Positions 1 to 8,207 of a stretch of 64,000 nt of DNA are shown piece by piece. The notes under the pieces were generated by a model. It was given only the letters and a program-made list of their open reading frames with translations. It searched no databases and had not been told where the DNA came from. A program made the position numbers and the translations under genes. Position 1 is the stretch's first letter; each line of letters begins with the position of its first letter. Source of the stretch: CAWGHZ01 sp963822575 (GTDB lineage Bacteria; Pseudomonadota; Alphaproteobacteria; MPNO01; DASWLB01); the NCBI GenBank assembly GCA_963822575.1, contig CAWGHZ010000003.1, forward strand, positions 1-64,000. The letters are read 5' to 3'.

Positions 1-787
1 GCAGCTACCCCCACCCACCCGCCGTCGACGTGGAGCGTCGGGGCGGTGAACGAAACGCTGTGTCGTCGAAGGTTAAGGAAGGCGAGCGGTACCGACGAGA
101 TCGTTGACTTTTTTCCGCCGCGCTCTGATGGGCCGGAGGGTCTGTACGATCGTGAAGCGATCGGCTGGCTGGCGAGCGGGCCCGAAGCGTGCTGGGTGTC
201 CGTGTCAGGCTCGGCGCGACGGCGTCGACCGTCACGCCGCGCGGCGGCCGAGCTGCGAGGCCGAGCGCATGCGGGTGAAGCTGATGGATGCCGCGCCCTT
301 CGACGTGACGTAAGCGGACTCAGCTTGTCACCGGCGTCGCGAACGTGTTCGACGCGACGTCGACGATGCGCCGCCAGTCGCGCGCCTCCTTCATGCAGGG
401 GAGGGAGGATTGGCGCGGGCGAGGAACATCGCGCCGAGGTTGATCGTGAGCACGTGCCGCTGAAGTCCTCGAAACCGATGGCTGCGAACGGGCTGGTTCG
501 GCTATACGCCCGGATCGTCGAACCAGGATGTTGTAGTGCTGAAATTCGGCGGCTTCAATCTCGGCGGCGAGCCGAACGACGTCCTCTTTCTGCGGCGATA
601 TGTCGCAGGCGACGGCGAGGCCGCCCCGCGTCCGGCGGCGTGCATCAGTGCTTCGGCTCCGGTCTGTCGCCGTAATTGCGACGAACATACGTCGATCTCT
701 TCCTCGGCCAAGCCCTTCGGGCATCAGCTTGCCGAGCCCGTGCGTCCCGCCGGTGATCATTGTGATCTTGCCCGCGCGCCCGTGCAT
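1..787 (-). pseudogene. Short-chain dehydrogenase/reductase, frame-disrupted
   Basis: Read leftward from a start near 787, one frame gives KITMITGGTHGLG, the TGxxxGxG cofactor motif of short-chain dehydrogenases. Another gives ACDISPQKEDVVRLAAEIE, the usual D-V/I segment after beta-4. Close to the left edge a third gives TLHVDGGW, the family's C-terminal hallmark. The order and the roughly 785-bp span fit a 250-residue NAD(P)-dependent oxidoreductase, but no frame stays open and several indels are needed to join the pieces. The catalytic YxxxK cannot be placed. Either the gene is decayed or the sequence here is poor. The last codons may lie outside the window. Confidence 0.6.
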
Positions 788-949
788 CTGCTTCTGCTTC
801 TTTTGGCCGAAGCCCATCGGCGGTGTCAGGCCGTGTCGTCCTTCCGACTTGGTATCGTGGTCTGGGTTCCATCTATAGTCCTTCAGCATGAAGCGCTTAG
901 TACATAATCGGCAGGCTCGGTGGCCTGAATCCACGCAAAGTTGATCCAA

Positions 950-2127
950 GCGCTCTGGGGCGGGGTCGAGCGGCAGGGGTCGGCGGTCACCTTCCCGGCA
1001 TAAGAGAACACGGGTCTGCTGATCGGACCACCTGCCGTGAAGCTGACGTCAGCGGCAACTATGTGTAGCCTGCTGCAGCCTGGGTCCAGTCTCTTTTCCC
1101 TTCTGCCCGGTGCGCAGCAGGTCGCGCACGACGAGCGGGCGTCTGCTCGTGAACTGCCGCGGGCTCGTCTGCAGAGTTGGGCGTCGAGGCCACTTTGCTC
1201 AGCGCGGACACGTCGGCGCATCTCCTGCCGCTGCATCGAGGTTCTGGTTCATGTTCATCTTAGCCGGTACGCGTTGGCGAGCGGGCTGGTCTTGACGGAA
1301 CTGGGGTGGTTTCTGCGGCGGGGCGACGTGGAGCACGTCCAACGGGCAGGGCCACCTTCTCGTGCTGGCGGCGGGGGGACGACCTCGAACGTCGCCGCGC
1401 GCCCTGGGCCGTTGAGCGTGACGAGGTTGTGTGAATAGTGTGACTGTGACGCCTTGGGGCGGCGCGACTAGGTTGAGCGCGCGGGCGAAAGATGACATGC
1501 TCAAAAAGTTGCAGGCGTCCGCGCGTGAACAACCGGAGTCTCGACTTGTCGAGCACGGTCCTTGCGGCGTAGATGGTCGGCCGTCAGCAGAAGGCGACTT
1601 CCGCGGTGGTGCCCGGGCACTTGAACCGGGCATCGGGCGGGCTGGGTATCCAGGGCCTTTGCGTCCTTCCGCAGAATCTTGCACGGATCGTCACGCGGGA
1701 ATCGGCATGGCGGCGCGAATAGTTGCTGGACACCCCGTCGGCTCTGAGCGCGGACGGGCAGGCTCCCGATATTCTGCGAGTCGAGGACGATGCTGGCACG
1801 ATACGACGAGCCGGCGACTTCGGCACCGAGGGTGCCGAACGGCGAGCGTCGACTGCGTTCGCGCTTGGTCGAACGAAGCGGCTGGGTGCCTCGATCAGCG
1901 CGACGCTGGCGGGCACCAGCTCTGCGACGGTGTGCTGCGACTCGCTCAGCGAAGGGGCTCCGGCCCCGACTGGCGCTCCAGGCCGAACGGCGGGAGCCAC
2001 GCCTCCGGGGTGGTCGACGATCGTGATGTCGAGCTGATGCTTCGCGTGACGGTGAAGGTTCGGAGCCGACTGTGACGCCGGGCTGGCTGCGACCGACGAC
2101 GAGAATGTCGTGGCTGGTGTCCGCCAT
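950..2127 (-). pseudogene. Possible flavin-dependent oxidoreductase remnant
   Basis: A minus-strand start at 2127 gives MADTSHDILVVG, which resembles the beta-strand leading into the GxGxxG of FAD- or NAD-binding Rossmann folds. The next residues change frame, and other frames continue with pieces such as KHQLDITIVD, again typical of beta-2 in FAD monooxygenases. Downstream, fragments such as IVLDSQNIGS can be read, but no continuous protein. The position, in line with the broken dehydrogenase to its left, suggests a small catabolic pair on one strand. The family assignment is weak and the left boundary is approximate. Confidence 0.3.
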
Positions 2128-2224
2128 TGTCGCCTCTCTAACGTCTTGGGTCTTGCATCCTAGTGCGGTCGGCCGCGGCACGGAAGGCATCCTGTGGCGG
2201 CGCGCGACGCGACAGAGCCCCGCC

Positions 2225-3691
2225 ATGGACGACGCGACCCGAAAGACCCGCGCCGCTTCGAAGGTGCTCGACGGACTGGTCCTGGTGCTCAAGCGCGACT
2301 GCCCGACCTGCCGCCTCGTCGCGCCGGTCCCGCACTGGAGCGGCGCGGTCGGCCGGCCGGCCTCGCTCTACAGCCAGGACGACCCCGCCTTTCCCGAGGG
2401 CTCCGGCGCGCGACGAACCGCGACTGGAGGCCTCGTTCCGGCTCGGCATCGAGATCGTTCCGACCCTGATCCGCGTCGAAGGCCGGCCGCGAGACGGCGC
2501 GCGCCATCGGCTGGCATCGCGGCGAATGGCAGGACCTGACCGGCCTCGACGGGCTCGGCGACGCGATCTGCCCGAGGAGCGACCGGGCTGCGGCTCGCTC
2601 TCGGTCGCGCCCGGCATGGCCGAGGAGTTGCAGGCCCGCTACGGCGAGACCGGGCTTGCCGCACGCAGACTCGCCGTGCCCATCCCGAGGACGAGCCGTC
2701 GAGCAGATGCTTCGACCGCGGCTGGACCGACGGCCTGCCCGTGGTGCCGCCGACGCCGGCCCGCGTCCTCGGATGCTGCAGGGCACGACGCGCGCCCCGA
2801 CGAGATCGTCGGCATGATCCCGCCCACCGCGTCGAGTGCACGGTCGAGAAGGCCGCGATCAACGCCGTGATGGCCGGCTGCCGGCCCGAATACTTTCCCG
2901 TCGTGCTGGCGGCCCTCGACGCGGCGCTGATCCCGATTTCGCCTGCACGGCCTGATGTCGCCACCACCATTCGGCGGCGGCGCCGGTCGTCGTCGTCAAC
3001 GGCCCCTATCGTCCGGCGCATCGGCCTCAACGCGACGGCAACGCGCTGGGCCAGGGCAACCGTGCCAACGCCACGATCGCCCGCGCGCTCCAGCTCGTCG
3101 TGCTCAACGTCGGCGGCGGCCGGCCGGGCGACATCGACCGCTCCGCGTTCGGCCACCCGGCAAGACAGGTTCTGCTTCGCCGAGGACGAGGACCCGGCCT
3201 GGAACAGTTATCTGGCTGAGCGCGGAGCTTCTCGTCCGATGCGCTCCGAGCGCGGCCTTGTCCACCGGCCACGGGGTGACGGGCTCGATCATCGACGAGT
3301 ACCCCGCGTGAGGCTGGCGACCTGACCGACCTGCAACGAAGGCCGCCTGGCGCGGCGCTCTACGACCTCGGCCAGGCCAACGATGTGTACGTCTTCCTGA
3401 TCGTCGTGGGCGAGCATGCCCAAGGCTTCGACGACGCTGGGCTGGTCGAAGGCCTGCCTCAAGGACGAACTGATGGCGCGCCTTCAGGTGCCCCTTTCCG
3501 AGGTCGTGTCGGGCCGCGCCGGCAAGGGCCCGATGACGCCGGAAGAGCTCGCAGCGCAAGCCGTGCCCAAGTTCCGCACCGGCAGCCTCAACATCGCCCG
3601 CGCCGGGGGCAGTGCCGGCAAGTACACGGCAATCCTTTCGGGCCTCGGCTCGATCACCATCAACCCGGTCATCAAGGAGATCGCGCGATGA
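2225..3691 (+). pseudogene. Thioredoxin/UGSC-like domain protein, multiply frameshifted
   Basis: The start at 2225 opens MDDATRKTRAASKVLDG followed by a thioredoxin-like segment with a CPTC motif (LKRDCPTCRLV). Later frames give SFRLGIEIVPTLIRVEG, then TVEKAAINAVMAGCRPEYF near 2830, NALGQGNRANATIARALQLV near 3050, and an uninterrupted C-terminus from about 3416 ending INPVIKEIAR. Joined, these resemble a protein of about 480 residues in which a thioredoxin domain precedes a long conserved domain that I recall as UGSC-like. Conservation between the breaks is high, so the damage is mainly indels. The stop codon overlaps the first copy of a 16-bp direct repeat whose second copy sits at the start of the selenoprotein gene. 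The two genes were probably once adjacent with an ATGA overlap. Confidence 0.7.
3676..3691 (+). repeat. 16-bp direct repeat, left copy
   Basis: The 16 bases ggagatcgcgcgatga occur here and again, identically, at 5214-5229. Here they encode the last codons and the TGA stop of the thioredoxin/UGSC-like gene. They also contain an unused GGAG-N8-ATG start whose reading frame stops after nine residues. The bases outside the repeat differ on both sides. Confidence 0.85.
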
Positions 3692-3788
3692 TGGGCTCTT
3701 TTAGCATTGAAACATAAGGTGTTTTCGACTTCGACCACACCCTCTAACCACACCCCCATACAATACTCTGAGACCAAACGCTGAGGCG

Positions 3789-4316
3789 ATGGACCGGACG
3801 TTGAGACGAGACCCCTTTAAGTTCTTCATCCCTTGGCAGCCCACGCGAAGGGCAAAGGGTTCAGCCCAAATAGTCCGCCTCTTTGCCGATCATGACGTTC
3901 CGGAGAACGTCATTTCATTACTCCGGAACAAATTCCATATGCCGGTTGTAACGGCCGCATCCGTAGGCATGAATCAGTCATCAGATAAAGAAATTTTCGA
4001 CCGTTGCCGCCGAGCGGGGCTGATTTTGGTGTCTTTCAATGTCAAAGATTACTGGCGGATGCCTTTAAGGCAGAGCTTCGGAATGTTTCTCCTGGACATT
4101 CAAAAGGATAATTATCACGAGGTCGCAAAGGCTCTTCAACAGTTCTTTCGCCATAATGGTAGAGTGGGTAGAACAAGCTATGTTGGCGGCGCGCTTAAGC
4201 TGACCACCAGCGGCTATGTCATGAAATATATCTACAAGGGCGAGGTTTATCAGGTTGAAGCACAATATCGAGGCAAAAGACTGTTCGCAGACTTTATGGC
4301 TATGCCCTCGCCGTGA
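3789..4316 (+). CDS. DUF5615-like PIN-fold protein
   Basis: The 175-residue product contains RLFADHDVPENVISLLR followed by VTAASVGM, SDKEIFDRCRRAG and ILVSFNVKDY. This is the pattern of DUF5615/Mut7-C type PIN-like domains, with acidic residues (DHD, the SDKE aspartate and the KDY aspartate) at positions expected to bind metal. The domain spans about residues 28-110. The rest, with aromatic and basic residues, resembles no partner I recognise. Family members are often encoded beside small antitoxin-like proteins and are thought to be ribonucleases, but activity is unproven. Base composition is markedly lower in GC than that of neighbours, consistent with transfer inside the repeat-bounded segment. 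An N-terminal stretch of about 25 residues may be non-native if translation starts later. Confidence 0.7.
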   Translation: MDRTLRRDPFKFFIPWQPTRRAKGSAQIVRLFADHDVPENVISLLRNKFHMPVVTAASVGMNQSSDKEIFDRCRRAGLILVSFNVKDYWRMPLRQSFGMFLLDIQKDNYHEVAKALQQFFRHNGRVGRTSYVGGALKLTTSGYVMKYIYKGEVYQVEAQYRGKRLFADFMAMPSP

Positions 4317-4487
4317 CGACGCGGCGGCGGTGATCGGCGATGAGGTCGGGTTCACCTGGGAGGTCTACGCTCCCACCGGGCTGACGCTGAAGCGCAAGAG
4401 CGAGATTGTGAACGCCATCGCGTATCCGGGGTTGACGCCACCGTAGCGCCATTCAAGCATAGGCCGGATCGATGGAAGGCGGAGAAG

Positions 4488-4682
4488 ATGATGTTCGAGG
4501 TCGGCAAGGCGTACCAACTAACTCTTTATTCCGAAGGGCCGGACCGTGGGGCTTCTGTGTATTACGGGTGCCGCGTTACCCAAATCGATGGCACGGTCGT
4601 GAAGTTTGAGCAAACCGGCAAGGAGATGATTGTCAATACGGCGTCTCCCTTGTTCGGGATGGCCGAACCGGATGAGGACTAG
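4488..4682 (+). CDS. Small hypothetical protein
   Basis: The 64-residue product starts MMFEVGKAYQLTLYSEG and is rich in beta-prone residues, with YYGCRVTQIDGTVVKFEQ in the middle. This looks like a small SH3-like barrel of a kind often seen as orphan hypothetical proteins in rhizobial relatives. A purine-rich stretch, ggaaggcggagaag, directly precedes the two adjacent ATG codons. The last 11 bases overlap the start of the following Rap1a-like gene, so the two are probably co-translated. The 170 bp between this gene and DUF5615 shows no convincing gene. No function can be assigned. Confidence 0.5.
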   Translation: MMFEVGKAYQLTLYSEGPDRGASVYYGCRVTQIDGTVVKFEQTGKEMIVNTASPLFGMAEPDED

Positions 4683-5040
4683 CGGTCACCTAGTGGCGTT
4701 CGCAGTCTGGGCGAGTGCCTTGGTTGCCCTTTCCGCCGACGCCTACGCTACCGACGTTAGTCGGCAGGACGTTCAGGAACTGCGGGACGAATGCGTAAGT
4801 GCCATAGGCGGTTTCGACCGTACCTTGTGCCAGGGTTACGTTTCGGGCGTGTCCAATACCTTGGAGGCACTAAAGCTTCGGTATCCAGACATCCCATACT
4901 GCCCGAGCAAGGCCACCTATGGAGCGATGGTGCAAGCGTTTCGCAACTGGGCCGAGCGAAATCCGGACAAATGGGGTTGGTCAAAGACAGTCGGGGTAAT
5001 CCGGGCACTATACGACACCTGGCCTTGCGAAACACACTAA
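4672..5040 (+). CDS. Rap1a/Tai-like exported protein
   Basis: Starting at the ATG inside the end of the previous gene, the 122-residue product has a signal peptide (LVAFAVWASALVALSADAYA). A compact domain follows with CVSAIGG, LCQGYVSGV, DIPYCPSKAT and YDTWPCETH. Paired cysteines, a GYV..V core, a PYCxP turn and a terminal WPC are the signature of the Rap1a/Tai immunity-protein fold. Rap1a and Tai members neutralise periplasmic peptidoglycan amidases of type VI secretion systems, but many members are orphans of unknown role. No secretion gene or amidase effector is nearby. The 185 bp after it, to the next gene, contains no recognisable feature except the right copy of the direct repeat. Confidence 0.65.
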   Translation: MRTSGHLVAFAVWASALVALSADAYATDVSRQDVQELRDECVSAIGGFDRTLCQGYVSGVSNTLEALKLRYPDIPYCPSKATYGAMVQAFRNWAERNPDKWGWSKTVGVIRALYDTWPCETH

Positions 5041-5213
5041 CGCCAGCGCACGGGCGCACGCCTAAGCGGCCGCGATCAACCCTCGCCCATCGTTCCGCGA
5101 CAGAGCTTGCAGCGGAGCCGCGGCCCCTAGCTCGCTCAGCTTCAGGTCGCTCCCGATCTTGCTGACGAGGGCGCCGCGGTCCATTCTCCGAGACATAGGT
5201 CGATTTTCAAAAT

Positions 5214-5229
5214 GGAGATCGCGCGATGA
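5214..5229 (+). repeat. 16-bp direct repeat, right copy
   Basis: This copy is identical to 3676-3691. Here the repeat provides the ribosome-binding site (GGAG) and the ATG start of the UGSC selenoprotein gene, so the duplicated bases are functional at both ends of the inserted segment. Confidence 0.85.
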
Positions 5230-5753
5230 GCGAGCAAGTCATCCTGCTCGACCCCACCGCCGAAATCGCGCCCGAGATGCGCGAGCGCCGGGCGCGGCCC
5301 GCCGCACTCACCGGCATGACGGTCGGGCTCCTCGACATCGCCAAGCCGCGCGGGGACGAGTTCCTCGACCGCCTCGCCGAGCGTCTCGCCACGCGCGGCC
5401 TCACGGTCGAGCGGTTCCGGAAGCCGCGCTTCTCGGTGGTCGCGCCCGACGATCTGCGCCAGGAAATCGGGACGCGCTGCCAGGCGGTGATCGAGGCGCT
5501 CGCCGATTGAGGCTCCTGCACGTCGTGCTGTATGCACGATCTGAAGGGGCTGGAGGAGCGGGGCGTCGTCGCGGTCGGCGTCGCCACCACCGAGTTCGTC
5601 GACGCTGCCGCGGCACAGAACCGCGCGCTGGGCTACGATGCGGCGGTGGTGTTCGTCGCCCACCCGATCCAGGACCGCACGACCGACGAGCTGCGCGCCC
5701 TCGCCGACTCCGCCTTCGACGACATCGTCAAGGCGCTGACCGCCGCGGGATAG
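5226..5753 (+). CDS. UGSC family selenoprotein (TGA 5508-5510 read as Sec)
   Basis: A 94-residue frame ends in a TGA at 5508, and the same frame continues with no further stop for another 80 codons. Across the TGA the protein reads ALAD-U-GSCTSCCMHDL, matching the U-G-S-C-T-S-C signature that names the UGSC family, where U is selenocysteine. Known family members are about 170 residues; the read-through product is about 175. The N-terminal half has the expected LTGMTVGLLDIAKPRGDEFL segment and the C-terminal half FVAHPIQDRTTDELR. The clustered Cys residues suggest redox chemistry, although the reaction is not established. Ordinary gene prediction would split this into two genes, the second starting at a false ATG at 5532. 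The Sec machinery (selA, selB, selC, selD) is not in the window. Confidence 0.85.
5508..5559 (+). promoter_or_regulatory. Candidate bacterial SECIS element
   Basis: Immediately after the in-frame TGA, TCGTGC (5523-5528) pairs perfectly with GCACGA (5534-5539) around the loop TGTAT, placing a GU-containing apical loop about 18 nt downstream of the UGA. An outer stem can form between GCTCC (5512-5516) and GGAGC (5555-5559). Spacing, a short upper stem and a G-U in the loop are the features SelB recognises in known bacterial SECIS elements. The same bases also encode GSCTSCCMHD, so part of the sequence is constrained by protein. The fold was judged by eye only. Confidence 0.55.
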
Positions 5754-5832
5754 GACGGATAGCCGTAGCCGGCGCCATTCTTTCGCCGCACTGGCGCACT
5801 ATATGGGGGGAAGGGAACGGGGAGAGGCAGCC

Positions 5833-6627
5833 ATGCCCAAGGCGAAGGCGACGGGCGCGCTCCACGGCGCTGCCCTGGCCGTAGCGCTCGCGATGGGCGC
5901 GGCGGCACCGGTCTGGGCCCAGTCGGCAGCGGACGACCCGGACGCACCCACCTCCGCCGACGTCGAGGCGCTGCACGAATACAACCAGTTCGCCGCCGCC
6001 CAGGCGGCGCGTGCCGGTGTTGCCATGTTCAAGGCCGGCTACACCAAGTACTCCATCACCCAGCTCGAGAAGGCGGTCCGGCTGGCGCCGAAGAACGCGA
6101 CCTACCGCAAGGCTTTGGCCGAGGCACAAGCACGCCTCGCCCAGGAGGAACGCCAGGCGCGCAGGCCGGCCCACCCGCTCGCCTCCGGAGGCGACGAAGA
6201 CACCGGCATCCAGGTGCCCGGCTTCGTGCCGCCGTCGACCGTCGCCGGCTCGCAGTCGAGCGAACCTGCGCCCGATACAGGTTCGGATGGCGCCGCCTCC
6301 GACGACGCGACCCCCGCTCGTCCCGGCACGGCGGACGGCACGTCCGCCGACAAGGCGTCCGCCTCCGCTGCGGCCGACGATGCGAAGGGCGCAACCGGCG
6401 CGATGTCCGGCGTCAGTACCGGCGTCGTCCGCGCGCCCACCGAGCCGCCGCTCACCGGAGCCGCGCATTTCGACGTACCGTTCGGCACCGTCCCCGGCGG
6501 ACCCCCGCTCGCCCGGCCGAGGAACGACCTCGCCATCCGTCCGGTCGAGGAGCCGACGCTCAACTTGCCCGCGGCGCGGCCGAAGCCCAATCCGCCGGCC
6601 AACCCGAACGCCGCCGCCGACCGCTGA
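5833..6627 (+). CDS. Exported protein with TPR-like segment and Pro/Ala-rich tail
   Basis: The ATG at 5833 follows ggggagaggcagcc and gives MPKAKATGALHG, then a hydrophobic stretch ending at APVWAQS, a signal peptide with a likely AXA-type cleavage. Residues 40-110 look like one or two tetratricopeptide helices: AAQAARAGVAMFKAGYTKYS, then LEKAVRLAPKNATYRKALAEA. The rest, about 140 residues, is low-complexity Ala/Pro/Asp/Thr-rich and probably disordered. The product is presumably periplasmic. No close family is recognised. The gene runs convergently into the OprB porin gene, with only 40 bp between their stops. Confidence 0.65.
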   Translation: MPKAKATGALHGAALAVALAMGAAAPVWAQSAADDPDAPTSADVEALHEYNQFAAAQAARAGVAMFKAGYTKYSITQLEKAVRLAPKNATYRKALAEAQARLAQEERQARRPAHPLASGGDEDTGIQVPGFVPPSTVAGSQSSEPAPDTGSDGAASDDATPARPGTADGTSADKASASAAADDAKGATGAMSGVSTGVVRAPTEPPLTGAAHFDVPFGTVPGGPPLARPRNDLAIRPVEEPTLNLPAARPKPNPPANPNAAADR

Positions 6628-6667
6628 TTTCGAGCGGCCGAGCCGGCCGGAGTTTGCCACGTTCCGT

Positions 6668-7948
6668 TCAGAACGCGATCGAGCTGCGCAGGCCGAGGAC
6701 GAGCGCATTGGGGATGGCGCGGCCGGGCTTGACGGGATCGGCGGCGCGGCCGCCGGGGTGGATCACGTATTGCAGGTCGGGCTTCAGCGTCCACCACGGG
6801 ACGAGATGGGCCGTGTAGCTCAGCTCGACGACGCTCTCAAAGTCGCGCACCGGCGTCGGCGGGCCCGCGGCGCGGTCGGCGGCGGCGGCATCGTCGCTGA
6901 TCGCGGCGTAGGCGACGCCGAGCGTCAGCGTGTCATCGGGCCGCCCGGCGAACGGCCCCTTGAAGCCGAACCCGCCATCGACGTACCACGCGACCTGGTT
7001 GCGGTCCTCGGGCGAACCGGCGACGCGCACGAAGACCGAAAGCCCCTGGTCCTCGGTCCCCGGCCGCGTCCATAGCCGGCGGTCGGCGATGCCATAGAGT
7101 TCCCAGTCGCCGCGCTTGTCGTTGGCGCCGGTGAGCTGGTTCGGGAACGCCCCCGTCTCGCGCCAGGCGCCCAGCTTGTAGATGCCGCCGCCCGCCGCGT
7201 ATTGCACCTCGCCGATCCACAGCGTGCCACCCGACAGGCTGAAGGTGGTGCCGTGCCCGTTGCAGAGCTGCGGATCGCCGGCGCAGCCCTCGCCACCCGG
7301 ATTGCCCGCGAACACGCCGGTCAGCACGGTTATCTCCTTCGTCGAACTGAAGCGCAGCCGGATGCCGGGATCGGCCAGCGGATAGGCGGGACCGCCCTGC
7401 GTCATGTTCGCCGAGGCAGCGGCCGCCCAGCCGAACGTCCCGTTGATCAGATTGCCGGCCGTGTCGCTGGCCATGAACTCGTCGTCCGCGGCGAGCTGGC
7501 CGAGGCGGACGGCGATCCTGTCGTCGGCAAGCGACTGCTCGAGCCAGAGCGTGTAGAGTTGTGTGACGGTGCGCGCCTCGATGTTGCTCGCGGTCATCAG
7601 ATTGCCGCCCAGAAGATCGGCCGACGGACCGCGCCCGTGCACGTTGATCGCGCCGACATGGGCAGTGGCGCCGGGCCAGCCGAGCGCCTTGTCGAGATCG
7701 GCGTCGAGCGAGAACGCCGCCTCTCCTTCGTAGACGAAGCCGCGCTTCACCCCGCCCGAGACGACGCCCAGCGTCTCGCCGGTATAGTCGAGGCTGAATG
7801 AAAGTCCGGCCGCCGCCAGCGCCGGGCGCAGCCAGCCGAGGTCGCCGCCGAGCGTGTCGTCGGCCCCGGCCGGCGCCGCGCCGGCGAGGAACGCCGCGAG
7901 GATGGGCGCCACCGGCGCGGTTCGGAATGTGAATGGAATGGTCGCCAC
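6668..7948 (-). CDS. OprB-family carbohydrate-selective porin
   Basis: The mature part begins DDTLGGDLGWLRPALAAAG and continues with YTGETLGVVSGG, RLGQLAADDEFM, FGWAAAASANM and PLADPGIRLRF, in the order typical of OprB porins. It ends in SSIAF, a terminal phenylalanine as in outer-membrane barrels. The 426-residue product would be a 16-18-stranded outer-membrane channel for sugars or similar solutes. The GTG at 7948 is preferred as start because GGGGG lies just upstream and it opens directly into a signal peptide (APVAPILAAFLAG). A TTG at 7972 is an in-frame alternative without a ribosome-binding site. There is no sugar transporter next to it. Confidence 0.85.
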   Translation of the reverse strand: MATIPFTFRTAPVAPILAAFLAGAAPAGADDTLGGDLGWLRPALAAAGLSFSLDYTGETLGVVSGGVKRGFVYEGEAAFSLDADLDKALGWPGATAHVGAINVHGRGPSADLLGGNLMTASNIEARTVTQLYTLWLEQSLADDRIAVRLGQLAADDEFMASDTAGNLINGTFGWAAAASANMTQGGPAYPLADPGIRLRFSSTKEITVLTGVFAGNPGGEGCAGDPQLCNGHGTTFSLSGGTLWIGEVQYAAGGGIYKLGAWRETGAFPNQLTGANDKRGDWELYGIADRRLWTRPGTEDQGLSVFVRVAGSPEDRNQVAWYVDGGFGFKGPFAGRPDDTLTLGVAYAAISDDAAAADRAAGPPTPVRDFESVVELSYTAHLVPWWTLKPDLQYVIHPGGRAADPVKPGRAIPNALVLGLRSSIAF

Positions 7949-8027
7949 CTTGTACCCCCGTGTTCGTTGCAAGCGATGATGCGCGCTGGCTGGCTTCCAA
8001 GGGATCGGTGGCTGGCTTGCGTCGAAG

Positions 8028-8207
8028 TTAGCGGAAAAGGATCAGCTTGTTGCTCCTGGTGATGCGGAGCCGGTATTCGGTGCCGTCATGGTCGATACGG
8101 ACCTCTTTCGTGCCGGGCGGAAACAGGCGCCGCGTCGAATGATGCGGCGCCGACGGCGCATTGCCGTCCGCCGGCAGGTCGGCCGGCGTCGCCGGTCCCC
8201 TGGTCAT
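8028..8207 (-). CDS. hemP: Hemin uptake protein HemP
   Basis: The 59-residue product ends VRIDHDGTEYRLRITRSNKL followed by ILFR, the full signature of the small HemP/HmuP family (I-x-H-x-G-x-Y-x-L-R-x-T-x-x-x-K-L-I-L). HemP members in alphaproteobacteria act as activators or accessory factors of haem-receptor expression under iron limitation. Its ATG shares one base with the TGA of the P19-type gene (TGATG), so it is translationally coupled and is the last gene of the iron-uptake operon. The N-terminal 25 residues are proline/alanine-rich and variable in the family. It is too short for many gene finders. Confidence 0.85.
   Translation of the reverse strand: MTRGPATPADLPADGNAPSAPHHSTRRLFPPGTKEVRIDHDGTEYRLRITRSNKLILFR

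Larger units (their letters stand above)
3692..5229. mobile_element. Inserted segment bounded by 16-bp direct repeats
   Basis: About 1.5 kb lies between the two copies of the repeat (3676-3691 and 5214-5229). It is clearly more AT-rich than the flanks, particularly across the DUF5615 gene. It carries three small genes: a PIN-like protein, an SH3-sized hypothetical and a Rap1a-like exported protein. Removing the segment with one repeat copy rejoins the upstream gene's TGA to the ATG of the selenoprotein gene in an ATGA overlap, a typical operon junction. No transposase or integrase and no convincing terminal inverted repeats are visible. The agent could be a passively mobilised cassette, or a recombination event using the repeat. 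Confidence 0.55.

Noticed and set aside
4255..4446. Short open frame overlapping the end of the DUF5615 gene
   Set aside because: The first part is out of frame with the PIN-like gene and the rest has no recognisable pattern or ribosome-binding site.
3710..5200. Similar stretches aaacataaggt and agacataggt near the two ends of the inserted segment
   Set aside because: They are imperfect, in the same orientation, and differently placed relative to the 16-bp repeats, so they do not define element ends.
3692..5229. Classical insertion sequence
   Set aside because: No transposase, no convincing terminal inverted repeats, and the direct repeat is longer than most IS target duplications.
5532..5753. 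Separate short gene starting at ATG 5532
   Set aside because: The ATG falls inside the Cys-rich signature and has no ribosome-binding site; continuous homology across the upstream TGA shows it is the second half of the selenoprotein.
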